From: Cryobacterium sp. MP_M3
GTDB lineage: Bacteria; Actinomycetota; Actinomycetes; Actinomycetales; Microbacteriaceae
NCBI RefSeq assembly: GCF_015752155.1
Contig: NZ_JADOVI010000005.1
Location: 1-64,000 of the forward strand
Reading direction: 5' to 3'
DNA length: 64,000 nucleotides
Under the pieces are notes generated by a model. The model ran no database searches, had not been told where the DNA came from, and saw nothing but the letters and a program-made list of their open reading frames with translations. Both the position numbers and the translations under genes were made by a program. Each line of letters starts with the position of its first letter. Positions within the stretch are counted from its first letter, which is position 1. Below are positions 54,101 through 61,058 of this stretch, one piece after another.

Positions 54101-54623
54101 CGCCGCCGCGGATCAGGCCGATGGCCTGCTCGGCGAACGTCGCCTTGAGGTGGGCGTAGGTGGTGTGGCCGAGGCTCGGCAGCTTGGTGCCCGGGCCCAT
54201 CGAGCCGAGCACCCAGCGCATCCGGCCGTCGCGCGCCTCGTAGTCGTCCACGCTCTTACGGGCGATGGCCGCGCCGAGGCGGGCGAGCTCCTCGATCCGG
54301 TGCTCGATGTTGTAGTCGGAGAGGTTCGACCAGTTGGCGCCGAAGGTGTTGCTCTCCACCGCGTCGATGCCGGTGTCGAGGTAGGCCCCGTGGATCGCCT
54401 CGATCATGTCGGGGCGGCTCACGTTGAGGATCTCGTTGCAGCCTTCGAGCTGCTGGTAGTCCTCCAGGGTCGGGTTGTGCTCCTGCAGCATCGTGCCCAT
54501 GGCACCGTCGGCGATGACGACCCGGTGCTTCAGCGCGTCGAGCAGCGCCTGCGCCCGTTCAGGCCGCACGGCGGCCGTGAAAGTGCTGTGCCGCTCGCCG
54601 GCCTGGTCACGAGGTTGCGTCAT
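50997..54623 (-). CDS. metH: Cobalamin-dependent methionine synthase
   Basis: 1,208-residue enzyme that methylates homocysteine using methyltetrahydrofolate and cobalamin. The order is the homocysteine domain (ADGAMGTMLQ, zinc Cys in LNCATGP and GGCCGTTP), the folate domain (IGERTNANGSRAF), the cobalamin cap and binding domain with DVHDIGKN for the lower-ligand His, and the SAM-dependent reactivation domain (RYSPGY-like FSLGYPACPE). All four modules are present. ATG 54623 has a leaderless -10. Its 3' end overlaps the convergent S-component frame by 113 bases. Confidence 0.97.
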   Translation of the reverse strand: MTQPRDQAGERHSTFTAAVRPERAQALLDALKHRVVIADGAMGTMLQEHNPTLEDYQQLEGCNEILNVSRPDMIEAIHGAYLDTGIDAVESNTFGANWSNLSDYNIEHRIEELARLGAAIARKSVDDYEARDGRMRWVLGSMGPGTKLPSLGHTTYAHLKATFAEQAIGLIRGGADAFLIETSQDLLQTKSAVNGCKQAIAESGIRLPIFVEVTVETTGTMLMGSEIGAALTALEPLGIDAIGLNCATGPTEMSEHLRHLSRYSHVPVMCMPNAGLPMLTATGASYPLTPDQLATAHEQFVKEFGLALVGGCCGTTPAHMKAVVDRLRGTPITPRTIEEDPGVASLYQHVSFDQDSAFLAIGERTNANGSRAFRDAMLEERWDDCVDIARAQVREGAHLLDVCIDYVGRDGVADIRQVVSRLASASTLPLVVDSTEPAVLQAGMELIGGRPVVNSVNFEDGEGPASRFGRIMPLVKEHGAAVIALTIDEEGQARTAEHKVRIASRLVDTLVTDWGMRVEDIIVDALTFPIATGQEETRRDGIETIDAIRQIKARYPGIHTTLGVSNVSFGLNPAARSVLNSVFLHEATEAGLDSAIVNSAKIVPLASVPDDRRKVALDLVWDRREYDAEGNLVYDPLAALLDLFAGVDSAALKDERAAELAALPVGERLERRIIDGEAKGLEADLDLARAGGMSALDIVNVHLLAGMQVVGARFGSGEMQLPFVLQSAEVMKAAVALLEPHMEKSTAAGKGTMVLATVRGDVHDIGKNLVDIILTNNGYDVINIGIKKTINEIIAAAEEHNADVIGMSGLLVKSTVVMKENLLELNARGLAKKWPVILGGAALTRAYVEEDLAGLFEGQVRYARDAFEGLALMEPLVAIARGADPASVGLPPLKKRIHKRNLLTVTEPDAMPVRSDVAADNPVPAPPFWGTRIVKGIALAEYSAFLDERATFMGQWGLKPSRAEDGASYQELVDTEGRPRLRYWLDRILAEGILDASVACGYFPAYSEGNDLVILHHGDDRSGVLGVPGLLAPDGGSGGVVGTERLRFSFPRQRRDRHLCLADFVRPRESGQTDVVALQLVTAGANVDTVTAKLFAENKYRDYMELNGLTMQLTEALAEYWHARVRDELGLGAEDPKDVAGMFKLEYRGARFSLGYPACPEMEDRRKVVELLRPERMGVVLSEELQLHPEQSTDAFVFHHPEAKYFSV

Positions 54624-54629
54624 CGGCCC

Positions 54630-54635
54630 AGCTTA
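54630..54635 (-). promoter_or_regulatory. -10 element, leaderless, for metH
   Basis: TAAGCT on the minus strand, GGGCCG, then ATG 54623. No space is left for a cobalamin or SAM riboswitch. Confidence 0.65.
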
Positions 54636-54692
54636 ACCGGGCCGGGCCCGGCCGGTCCCCTCATTACGCCGGGCGTCCGGGCCGGCGTCCGG

Positions 54693-55625
54693 TCAGTACC
54701 AGCCGGCCGACTCCGAATGGTCCCAGGCGCCGCACGGGGTGCCGTAGCGGCCGGCGATGTAGCCCAGGCCCCAGGTGATCTGGGTGGCCGGGTTGGTCTG
54801 CCAGTCGGCGCCGGCCGACGCCATCTTGCTGCCGGGCAGCGCCTGGGGGATGCCGGTGGCCCCACTCGACGAGTTGTAGGCGTTCACGTTCCAACCGGAC
54901 TCCCGCGCCCAGAGGCTGACGAGGCAGCCGAACTGGTCGCCGCCCCAGCCGTACTGGGCCATCATCAGGTCGCGGGCGATGGCCTGGGCGCCGCTCGGGT
55001 CGGTCGGCGCGGACGGGCGGGACGGGGCGGACGGCGCCGCCGACGCCGCGTTCGCGGCCTCCGCGGCTGCGGCCGCCGCGGCCGCCGCCTGGGCCTCGGC
55101 AGCCGCCTGAGCTGCAGCGGCAGCGGCAGCCGCTGCAGCCGCTGCCTGCTCGGCGGCGATCCGGTCGGCCTCCGCCGTCGACGCCTGAACGGTCGCCGAT
55201 TCGGCCTTCGTCAGATCGACGAGCTCGAAGACCCGCTCGGGGGCCAGCAGCGTGAAGTGCGTGAGGGAGGCGACGGAGGCGGCGAGGGCGCTGGCATCCG
55301 TCTTCCCCGCGGCCGCGGCCATCACGACGACCGCTTCGTTCAGCGCTCCCCTGGCCTTCGCCGCGGCATGGGCGGGGACGACGCTGTCGTAGGCGACCAG
55401 CTGGTCAGGGTGCACACCGGTGCTCTCGGCGAGGTCGCGCGTGGCCTTGATGCGCAGGTCCTGCGCCGCCGCGACGGATTGCATGACGAATCCCGTCCCG
55501 ACGACGGCGGTGACGAGGAGGAACGCGCCGGCCGCGAGGATGCGCTTCCGATCCTGGCGGCGATGCGCGTCCCGGCGACGGCTGAGACCGTCTCCGGGGG
55601 TATTGATGGACGGGAAGGACGACAT
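54693..55625 (-). CDS. Secreted or anchored muralytic protein (paralogue 2 of 3)
   Basis: 310 residues. A basic N-terminus and membrane segment (about residues 28-52, ILAAGAFLLVTAVVGTGFVM) are followed by a helical region (LTHFTLLAPERVFELVDLTK), a very Ala-rich stretch of about 50 residues, a Pro/Ser linker and the lysozyme-like domain with CLVSLWARESGW, GIPQALPGSKMASAG and C-terminal SESAGWY. It is closely similar over its whole length to the gene at 56668 and, in the last 80 residues, to that at 35112. The ATG at 55625 is preferred; GTG 55652 is in frame. Confidence 0.83.
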   Translation of the reverse strand: MSSFPSINTPGDGLSRRRDAHRRQDRKRILAAGAFLLVTAVVGTGFVMQSVAAAQDLRIKATRDLAESTGVHPDQLVAYDSVVPAHAAAKARGALNEAVVVMAAAAGKTDASALAASVASLTHFTLLAPERVFELVDLTKAESATVQASTAEADRIAAEQAAAAAAAAAAAAQAAAEAQAAAAAAAAAEAANAASAAPSAPSRPSAPTDPSGAQAIARDLMMAQYGWGGDQFGCLVSLWARESGWNVNAYNSSSGATGIPQALPGSKMASAGADWQTNPATQITWGLGYIAGRYGTPCGAWDHSESAGWY

Positions 55626-55790
55626 TTTCTTGATCCGGGGCATGACTTTCACAGTGCGAATCGCTCGTGCACAGGCGCCAACGGTTCTGGTTCGATGAGC
55701 TCAGGCGGGGTCCCGCCCGGGCGAAGCTGCAAGAATGCCCTCGCTTACTGGAAGAATCCTCATTTTCCACTGGCAAAGTACTGGCAGGCG
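55626..55790 (-). promoter_or_regulatory. Leader and upstream region of muralytic paralogue 2
   Basis: Shares ordered blocks with the region 57580-57745 of paralogue 3: CGAATCGC (55657-55664), CGGGCGAAG (55718-55726), CTGCAA (55727-55732) and a TGGCAA/TGGCAG direct repeat with 11-base period (55771-55776, 55782-55787). The distance from CGGGCGAAG to the first TGGCA is 53 bases in both. It may hold a common operator and a structured mRNA leader. Confidence 0.6.
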
Positions 55791-55842
55791 GGGGTGTCTG
55801 CCGGCGGCGTGGTCACCCCGGGAACACCGCTCTCATGGTGCA

Positions 55843-56652
55843 ATGGTGGTGATGTCACTCCGCACCGCACCCCCGCACCGGTTCGTCTATTCCCCCGACG
55901 GCATGCAGCTCGCGACCTACGAATTCGGCGACCCTGCGGCCCCCACAGTGGTCGTTGTGCACGGTTTCGCGTCGAGCGCCGTGGCTAACTGGCATCTGAC
56001 CGGCTGGACCCGAGACCTGACCCGGGCCGGGTTCCACGTGGTCGCGATCGACCAGCGCGGCCACGGGGCCAGCGACAAACCGCATTCCGCGGCCGCCTAC
56101 ACGATGGAGATCCTCGTCACAGATGTCCAGCGGGTTCTCGACGCCTATCTGCTCGATGAGGTGGACTACGTCGGCTATTCGCTCGGGGCGCGGGTCGGCT
56201 GGCAGGCCGCCCGCGAGCTGGAAGGACGCGTCCGGCGCACGGTGCTCGGAGGCATTCCCGACGGCGATCCGCTGCGTCGTTTCCAGATAAAGGATGCCCG
56301 GGCGCACATCGAGCACGGCACCGAGGTCGACGACCGGCTCACCGGCGCCTACCTGACCATGGCCCGCGCAGTGCCCGGCAACGACCTGAGGGCGCTCGTC
56401 GCCCTGGTCGAGGGGATGCGCGGAGGCTCGCAACCGGGGGCGGAGAACGCCCCGGCCCAACCGCTCCTGTTCGCAACGGGAAGCGAAGACCGCATCCTCG
56501 AGGCGTCGCGGGCGCTCGCCCTCGCCGCCCCGGATGCGGCCTTCTTCGAGATCCCGGGCCGGAACCACTTCAACGCACCGACGGCGCGGGCGTTCCGGGA
56601 GGCCGCGATCGGATTCCTCAGCGGCCCCGGAGCACCCGCGTCATCTCGCTGA
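55843..56652 (+). CDS. Alpha/beta hydrolase
   Basis: 269-residue esterase/lipase-fold enzyme. The oxyanion region is VVVHGFASSAVANW, the nucleophile serine lies in the elbow GYSLGAR, the acid in ATGSEDRILE and the catalytic His in GRNHFNAPT. All three catalytic residues are present; the substrate is unknown. ATG 55843 or 55852 may be the start; neither has a strong ribosome site. It sits between two paralogous muralytic genes on the other strand and its promoter would lie in or near their shared-type upstream region. Confidence 0.88.
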   Translation: MVVMSLRTAPPHRFVYSPDGMQLATYEFGDPAAPTVVVVHGFASSAVANWHLTGWTRDLTRAGFHVVAIDQRGHGASDKPHSAAAYTMEILVTDVQRVLDAYLLDEVDYVGYSLGARVGWQAARELEGRVRRTVLGGIPDGDPLRRFQIKDARAHIEHGTEVDDRLTGAYLTMARAVPGNDLRALVALVEGMRGGSQPGAENAPAQPLLFATGSEDRILEASRALALAAPDAAFFEIPGRNHFNAPTARAFREAAIGFLSGPGAPASSR

Positions 56653-56667
56653 TGCCGCGCGGCTGAG

Positions 56668-57579
56668 TCAGTACCAGCCGACGGACTCCGACTTGTCCCA
56701 GGCTGCGCACGGGGTGCCGTAGCTGCCCGAGATGTAGCCCAGGCCCCAGGTGATCTGGGTGGCCGGGTTGGTCTGCCAGTCGGCGCCGGCCGACGCCATC
56801 TTGCTGCCGGGCAGCGCCTGAGGGATGCCCGCGGCCCCGCTCGAGGCGTTGTACGAGTTGACGTTCCAGCCGGATTCCTTGTTCCAGAGGCTGACGAGGC
56901 AGCCGAACTGGTCGTCGCCCCAGCCGTACTTGGACATCATCAGGTCACGGGCGATGGCCTGGGCACCGCTCGGGTCGGTCGGTGCGGACGGGCGGGACGA
57001 GGAGCTGGTCGACACCACGGTGGCCTTCGCGGCCTTCGCGGCCTTCGCGGCCTTCGCGGCCTCTGCCTCGGCAGCGGCGGTCGCGGCCTGTTCGGCGGCC
57101 ACGCGGTCCACCTCCGCGGTGGCGGCCTGCACGGCGGCGGTCTGGGCCTTGGTCTCGTCGACGAGGTCGTAGACCCGGTCGGGAGCCAGGAGCGTGTAGT
57201 GGGTGAGCGACGCAACCGAGACGGTCAGCGCCGCGGCATCCGACTTGCCCTGGGCCGCCATGATCACGGTGTTGGCTCCGTCCAGGGTGCCCTTGGCGGC
57301 CTGGGCGGCCTGGGCATGGGCGATGCCGGCGTAGGCGCCCAGCTGCTCGTGATGGCGCCCGGTGCTTGCGGCGAGTTCAGCCGTGGCGTCGACGCGGTCG
57401 TTCGACGCGGCCGACGCGGACTGGATCACGGCGCCGGTTCCGATCGTCGCCCCGACGGCGACGATGGCGCCGGCCAGGAGGAAGCGGCTGCGGCGCTGAC
57501 GCGGCTTCCGCGGGCGGGTCGAGCCTTCATCGGAGGTACGGGTGGACGTGGGGGAATCAAGCGAGGAAGAAATAGGCAA
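56668..57579 (-). CDS. Secreted or anchored muralytic protein (paralogue 3 of 3)
   Basis: 303 residues with the same build as the gene at 54693: membrane segment at about 33-55 (FLLAGAIVAVGATIGTGAVI), LTHYTLLAPDRVYDLVDETK, an Ala/Lys linker made of AKA repeats (from a 9-bp DNA repeat), and the lysozyme-like domain with CLVSLWNKESGW and C-terminal SESVGWY. The candidate catalytic Glu and two cysteines of the domain are conserved in all three copies. The pair with the gene at 54693 looks like a tandem duplication later split by the hydrolase gene, or the reverse. Confidence 0.83.
   Translation of the reverse strand: MPISSSLDSPTSTRTSDEGSTRPRKPRQRRSRFLLAGAIVAVGATIGTGAVIQSASAASNDRVDATAELAASTGRHHEQLGAYAGIAHAQAAQAAKGTLDGANTVIMAAQGKSDAAALTVSVASLTHYTLLAPDRVYDLVDETKAQTAAVQAATAEVDRVAAEQAATAAAEAEAAKAAKAAKAAKATVVSTSSSSRPSAPTDPSGAQAIARDLMMSKYGWGDDQFGCLVSLWNKESGWNVNSYNASSGAAGIPQALPGSKMASAGADWQTNPATQITWGLGYISGSYGTPCAAWDKSESVGWY
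57021..57062. repeat. 9-bp tandem repeat in the linker of paralogue 3
   Basis: GGCCTTCGC is repeated more than four times in a row. On the minus strand it encodes AKA triplets that lengthen the linker between the helical region and the enzymatic domain. Copy number could vary by slippage without shifting the frame. Confidence 0.85.
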
Positions 57580-57745
57580 TCCCTTTTCAACACGAATCGC
57601 CCGGGCCCCCGCGCGTCATCAGGCAGGTGCGGAGCGATTCTTGTCCGGCAGCCGCGGGCAGGGGTGCGCGCGGGCGAAGTTCCCAGTCTGCAACATGTTT
57701 CTGGACGAAACCTCACTTGTTGCTGGCAATGTCATGGCAACGGGA
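57580..57745 (-). promoter_or_regulatory. Leader and upstream region of muralytic paralogue 3
   Basis: Carries CGAATCGC (57593-57600), CGGGCGAAG (57671-57679), CTGCAA (57688-57693) and a perfect TGGCAA direct repeat with 11-base period (57724-57729, 57735-57740), in the same order as upstream of paralogue 2. The 11-base period places both half-sites on one face of the helix, as in sites of OmpR-type regulators. No clear -10 was found. Confidence 0.6.
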
Positions 57746-57772
57746 ATCTCCCTCCCGCGCGGGCATGCCGGC

Positions 57773-58723
57773 TCAGCCGGCGGCGGCGGCCGGACTGACG
57801 AGCACGGAGCGACGGTCCAGGTGGATGCCGGCGACCATGCATCGCACGGACCCGCCCGCAAGCTCGATGGTGGGTACGGACAGCGGGACGACCTCGCAGC
57901 TGCGTTCGATGATCCGCCGTTGCGGGGCTGTCAGACTGGCCAGCGCCCGCTCGGACAGGGCCAGGATCCGGCCGGTCTTCCCGTGCAGCTCGATCGCGTT
58001 GCCGGCGAAATTGCGGATCTGCTCCGGGTCCAAGTCGATCACCTCACGGTCCTGCGCGGAGAGGCGCTCGACGACCTGGGCGCGACGGGCGGGCGACGTG
58101 ATCAGGCCCAGTCCGACCAGGGCGAAATCGGTGGCCACGCACATCATGACGTTGGTGTGATAGATCGCGGTGCCCGTCTCGTCGACCGCGTCGAAGGCCA
58201 TCGGCTCGTAGCCGAAGTTGGTGCAGAACCGCTCGAGCGCGATCGGATCCGCCCGCCTCGACCGGGCCACATAGGCGATCCGGGCGCCGTGGTCGAGCAC
58301 CATCGCCCCGGTGCCTTCCAGGAAGACGTCGTCGAGTTCCAGCCCCGAGTAGTCGACGACGTCCTGCACCCGGTAGCTCTGCTTGAGCATCTCGACGATG
58401 TCGCCGCGGCGTTCCGTGCGCCGGTTGGGCGTGTGCATCGGGTACAGCGCCACGTGTCCCCCGGCGTGGGTCGAGATCCAGTTGTTGGGAAAGACGCTGT
58501 CGGGACGTCCGGGGCCGTCGTCGTCGAAGAGGTGCACCGTGACCCCGTGGGAGTCGAGCACGGCGGCAGCCTCGGACACCTCCGCGTGCGCGGCGGCGGC
58601 GACGGCATCCGCGTCATCACCGACGGCGTGCGTCTGGAACACGTTGTCGAGCGCCGTCTCCGGATTAGGCGTGAAGAACCGGGGTCTGATCAGGAGAACG
58701 GCCGACGGGGCCTGGACCGACAT
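57773..58723 (-). CDS. ctlX: CtlX-type amidinotransferase-fold hydrolase (arginine deiminase related)
   Basis: 316-residue member of the pentein (guanidine-modifying) superfamily. Substrate-binding and catalytic landmarks are PDSVFPNNWIST, DVFLEGTGAMVLDH, the His in YHTNVMMCV and the nucleophile Cys295 in GGSVRCMVAG. CtlX proteins are linked to citrulline use, converting it towards ornithine. The gene starts three bases after the ocd stop, so the two form an operon that would make ornithine and turn it into proline. Confidence 0.9.
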   Translation of the reverse strand: MSVQAPSAVLLIRPRFFTPNPETALDNVFQTHAVGDDADAVAAAAHAEVSEAAAVLDSHGVTVHLFDDDGPGRPDSVFPNNWISTHAGGHVALYPMHTPNRRTERRGDIVEMLKQSYRVQDVVDYSGLELDDVFLEGTGAMVLDHGARIAYVARSRRADPIALERFCTNFGYEPMAFDAVDETGTAIYHTNVMMCVATDFALVGLGLITSPARRAQVVERLSAQDREVIDLDPEQIRNFAGNAIELHGKTGRILALSERALASLTAPQRRIIERSCEVVPLSVPTIELAGGSVRCMVAGIHLDRRSVLVSPAAAAG

Positions 58724-58726
58724 CGG

Positions 58727-59758
58727 TCAGACGAGCGCGGGCGAGCCCGCGGTGACCAGGCCGAACAGGTCCTTGGGGTCGTCAGGGTCGGCGACGAGGT
58801 CGATGTCCGTATAGAAGGTGGTGCGGTCGACGGCATCCTGCAGGAAACGGAGCGCGGAGAAGTCCTCGATGGCGAAGCCGACCGAATCGAAGACGGTGAT
58901 CTGGCGGTCGTCCCGACGCCCGACGGCCTGGCCGGCGAGCACCTGCCAGATCTCGGTGACCGGGAAGTCGGGATCCATCTGCTGGATCTCCCCCTCGATC
59001 CGGGTCTGCGCCGTGAACTCCACGAACACGTCGCCGCGGAGCAGGATGGCGGCGTCGAGCTCGGTCTTGCCGGGGCAGTCGCCGCCGATCGCGTTGATGT
59101 GCACGCCGGGCTCGACCATTTCGTCGGTGAGCACGGTGGCGTTGGCCTTGTCCGCGGTGCAGGTGGTGATGATGTCGGCGCCGAGGACGGCATCCGCCGC
59201 GCTCGTCGCGACGACGATCTCGAAGCCGAGCGGGGCCAGGTTGCGCAGGAACTTGTCGAGCGCCGCCGGGTCGGTGTCCCAGACCCGGAGCCGGTTCAGA
59301 CCGAGCACCCCGCGGAAGGCCAGGGCCTGGAATTCGGACTGGGTGCCGGTGCCGAGCATCGCCATGGTGTGCGAGGCGGGACGGGCCAGCGCCCGGGCGA
59401 CCATGGCCGAAGTCGCGGCCGTGCGCAGCGCGGTGAGCACGGTCATCTCCGACCAGAAGGTGGGGTAGCCGCTCTGCACGTCGGCGAGCACGCCGAAGGC
59501 CGTGACGGTCTGCAGGCCACGCGACGGGTTCGAGGGGTGGCCGTTGACGTACTTGAACCCGTAGGTTTCGCCGTCGCTGGTGGGCATCAGCTCGATCACG
59601 CCGAGCGGCGAGTGGCTGGCCACCCGGGGGGCCTTGTCGAAGGAGGGCCAGCGCCGGAAGTCACGCTCGATGTACTCCACCATGTCGGTGAGGATGCGCT
59701 CGACCCCGGTCTCGGCCGCCCAGCGGTTGATGTTTCCCACGTCTACAAATCGCACCAT
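58727..59758 (-). CDS. ocd: Ornithine cyclodeaminase
   Basis: 343-residue NAD-dependent enzyme that converts ornithine to proline and ammonia. It has the OCD/mu-crystallin fold, with the substrate-side KYVNGHP, the Rossmann motif MLGTGTQSEFQ and the catalytic-site stretch INAIGGDCPGKTELD. ATG 59758 follows GAGAGGAGC and is preferred over the 19-codon longer frame. It is first in the operon with ctlX and divergent from an Lrp/AsnC regulator with an inverted repeat between them. Confidence 0.94.
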   Translation of the reverse strand: MVRFVDVGNINRWAAETGVERILTDMVEYIERDFRRWPSFDKAPRVASHSPLGVIELMPTSDGETYGFKYVNGHPSNPSRGLQTVTAFGVLADVQSGYPTFWSEMTVLTALRTAATSAMVARALARPASHTMAMLGTGTQSEFQALAFRGVLGLNRLRVWDTDPAALDKFLRNLAPLGFEIVVATSAADAVLGADIITTCTADKANATVLTDEMVEPGVHINAIGGDCPGKTELDAAILLRGDVFVEFTAQTRIEGEIQQMDPDFPVTEIWQVLAGQAVGRRDDRQITVFDSVGFAIEDFSALRFLQDAVDRTTFYTDIDLVADPDDPKDLFGLVTAGSPALV

Positions 59759-59833
59759 GTGCGGCTCCTCTCGATCAGGTTCCCACAGTAGGAGTGATCG
59801 ATATGTGCCCACCATTCGCTTTGCGCGCCAATC

Positions 59834-59851
59834 TGACCAAACAATCGGTCA
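59834..59851. promoter_or_regulatory. Inverted repeat, probable Lrp-type operator
   Basis: TGACC (59834-59838), eight bases, GGTCA (59847-59851), with AT flanks that also pair. It sits midway between the divergent ocd and Lrp genes and 19 bases before the Lrp -10 element, so it could control both. Confidence 0.55.
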
Positions 59852-59869
59852 ATCTGCTCGGTTCAGGCG

Positions 59870-59875
59870 TACACT
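59870..59875 (+). promoter_or_regulatory. -10 element, leaderless, for the Lrp/AsnC gene
   Basis: TACACT, seven bases, then ATG 59883. Longer in-frame starts run back through the promoter into ocd and are rejected. Confidence 0.65.
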
Positions 59876-59882
59876 TTGCCTA

Positions 59883-60353
59883 ATGTCTCCTCTCGACGAC
59901 CTCGACCGACGCCTCCTGGCCGCGCTGCGCGTGAACGGGCGTGAACCCGTGGCGAGTCTGGCCCGCGACCTCGGGGTGACCCGGTCGACGATCAACAGCC
60001 GGCTCAAACGCCTGACCGACTCGGGGACGATCGTCGGCTTCGGCGTGCGAATCCGCGAGGACCGCGACCCGGACGCGATCCGCGCGATCACGCTGATCGA
60101 GGTGGAGGGCCGGGCGACCGACCGGGTGATCCATTCCCTGCGCGGCTTCCCGGAGGTGGAAGCCCTGCATTCCACCAACGGCGGCTGGGACCTGGTCGCC
60201 GAACTGCGCACCGAGAGCCTCGCCGACTTCGACCGGTTGCTCGGCCAGGTGCGCTCCATCGAGGGCGTCGTCAACAGCGAGACGAGCCTGCTGCTCAGCT
60301 CCGTCGCCCACGACGATCTTCCCCCGGCCGAACCTCGCAGACCCCGGCCCTGA
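59883..60353 (+). CDS. Lrp/AsnC family transcriptional regulator
   Basis: 156-residue amino-acid-responsive regulator. The N-terminal helix-turn-helix (LDDLDRRLLAALRVNGREPV and LARDLGVTRSTINSRLKRL) is followed by a RAM ligand-binding domain (about residues 70-145, with EVEALHSTNGGWDLVAEL). Divergent placement suggests it controls ocd-ctlX, probably in response to ornithine, arginine or proline. It starts on a leaderless promoter. Confidence 0.94.
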   Translation: MSPLDDLDRRLLAALRVNGREPVASLARDLGVTRSTINSRLKRLTDSGTIVGFGVRIREDRDPDAIRAITLIEVEGRATDRVIHSLRGFPEVEALHSTNGGWDLVAELRTESLADFDRLLGQVRSIEGVVNSETSLLLSSVAHDDLPPAEPRRPRP

Positions 60354-60388
60354 ACGGGCTCCCCGGCGAATCCGAAGCTGCCCGCCCC

Positions 60389-60394
60389 TAGGCT
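60389..60394 (+). promoter_or_regulatory. -10 element, near-leaderless, for the phosphatase gene
   Basis: TAGGCT, nine bases, then ATG 60404. Transcription would begin at or within two to three bases of the ATG. Confidence 0.5.
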
Positions 60395-60403
60395 GAAGCA
60401 ACC

Positions 60404-61021
60404 ATGCGACTCTTCCTGATCCGCCACGGCCAGACTCCCGGCAATGTCCTCGGCCAACTCGACACCGCCCACCCCGGACCCGGCCTGACCGAGCTCGGCA
60501 GCCGCCAGGCCGCGGTGCTCCCGGATGTCCTCCGCCATGAGCCGATCGACGCCATCTTCGCGTCGACGCTGGTGCGCACCCAGCTCACCGCCCGGCCGCT
60601 GGCGGAGGACCGGCGGCTCGAGATCCAGGTCTCCCCCGGCTTGCACGAGATCGAAGCCGGTTCCCTCGAGGGGCGGAGCGACCGGGCATCCATTCACTCC
60701 TACCTCGAAACAGCCTTCGCCTGGGGTGCGGGCGACCTCGGCACCGCGATGCCGGGCGGCCCCGACGGCCATGCCTTCTTCGCCCGCTTCAACGCCGACA
60801 TCGAAGCGGCCACCGTTGGCGCCGAGGCGGTGGCCGTCTTCAGCCACGGCGCCGCCATCCGGGTCTGGACCGCGGCCCGCGCCCTCAATGTGACCTCGGT
60901 CTTCACCGGGACGACCGAACTGGTCAACGCGGGCATGGTCGAGCTGACCGGGTCGACCCAGGACGGCTGGACGCTCGTCTCCTGGGCCGGGCTCCGGGCG
61001 GCCGATAGGAACCTGCGCTGA
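60404..61021 (+). CDS. Histidine phosphatase family protein
   Basis: 205-residue phosphoglycerate-mutase-like phosphatase. The phospho-accepting His lies in LIRHGQTPGN near the start and the second catalytic His in VFSHGAAIR. The conserved Glu is in LHEIEAGSLEGR. Length is normal. The substrate is unknown; members act on sugar phosphates or other small phosphate esters in the cytosol. It stands alone between the Lrp gene and the surface protein gene. Confidence 0.92.
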   Translation: MRLFLIRHGQTPGNVLGQLDTAHPGPGLTELGSRQAAVLPDVLRHEPIDAIFASTLVRTQLTARPLAEDRRLEIQVSPGLHEIEAGSLEGRSDRASIHSYLETAFAWGAGDLGTAMPGGPDGHAFFARFNADIEAATVGAEAVAVFSHGAAIRVWTAARALNVTSVFTGTTELVNAGMVELTGSTQDGWTLVSWAGLRAADRNLR

Positions 61022-61058
61022 CCCCCGTGTTAGGGTCGGCTCCTATCTAAGGAGTGCT

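Noticed and set aside
51024-55988. Very long plus-strand open frame of 1,654 codons across metH
   Set aside because: It is the mirror of the metH codon pattern in high-GC DNA. It has no domain, is rich in His/Asp/Arg/Gly, and metH on the other strand is unmistakable. The same holds for long open frames opposite jetC, the penicillin-binding protein, dnaE2, the Clp ATPase and the LuxR-type regulator.
55626-57745. c-di-AMP (ydaO) riboswitch upstream of the muralytic paralogues
   Set aside because: Actinobacterial wall-hydrolase genes often carry this riboswitch and the leaders are conserved, but I could not find its conserved boxes such as GGGGTGAATC on the coding strand.
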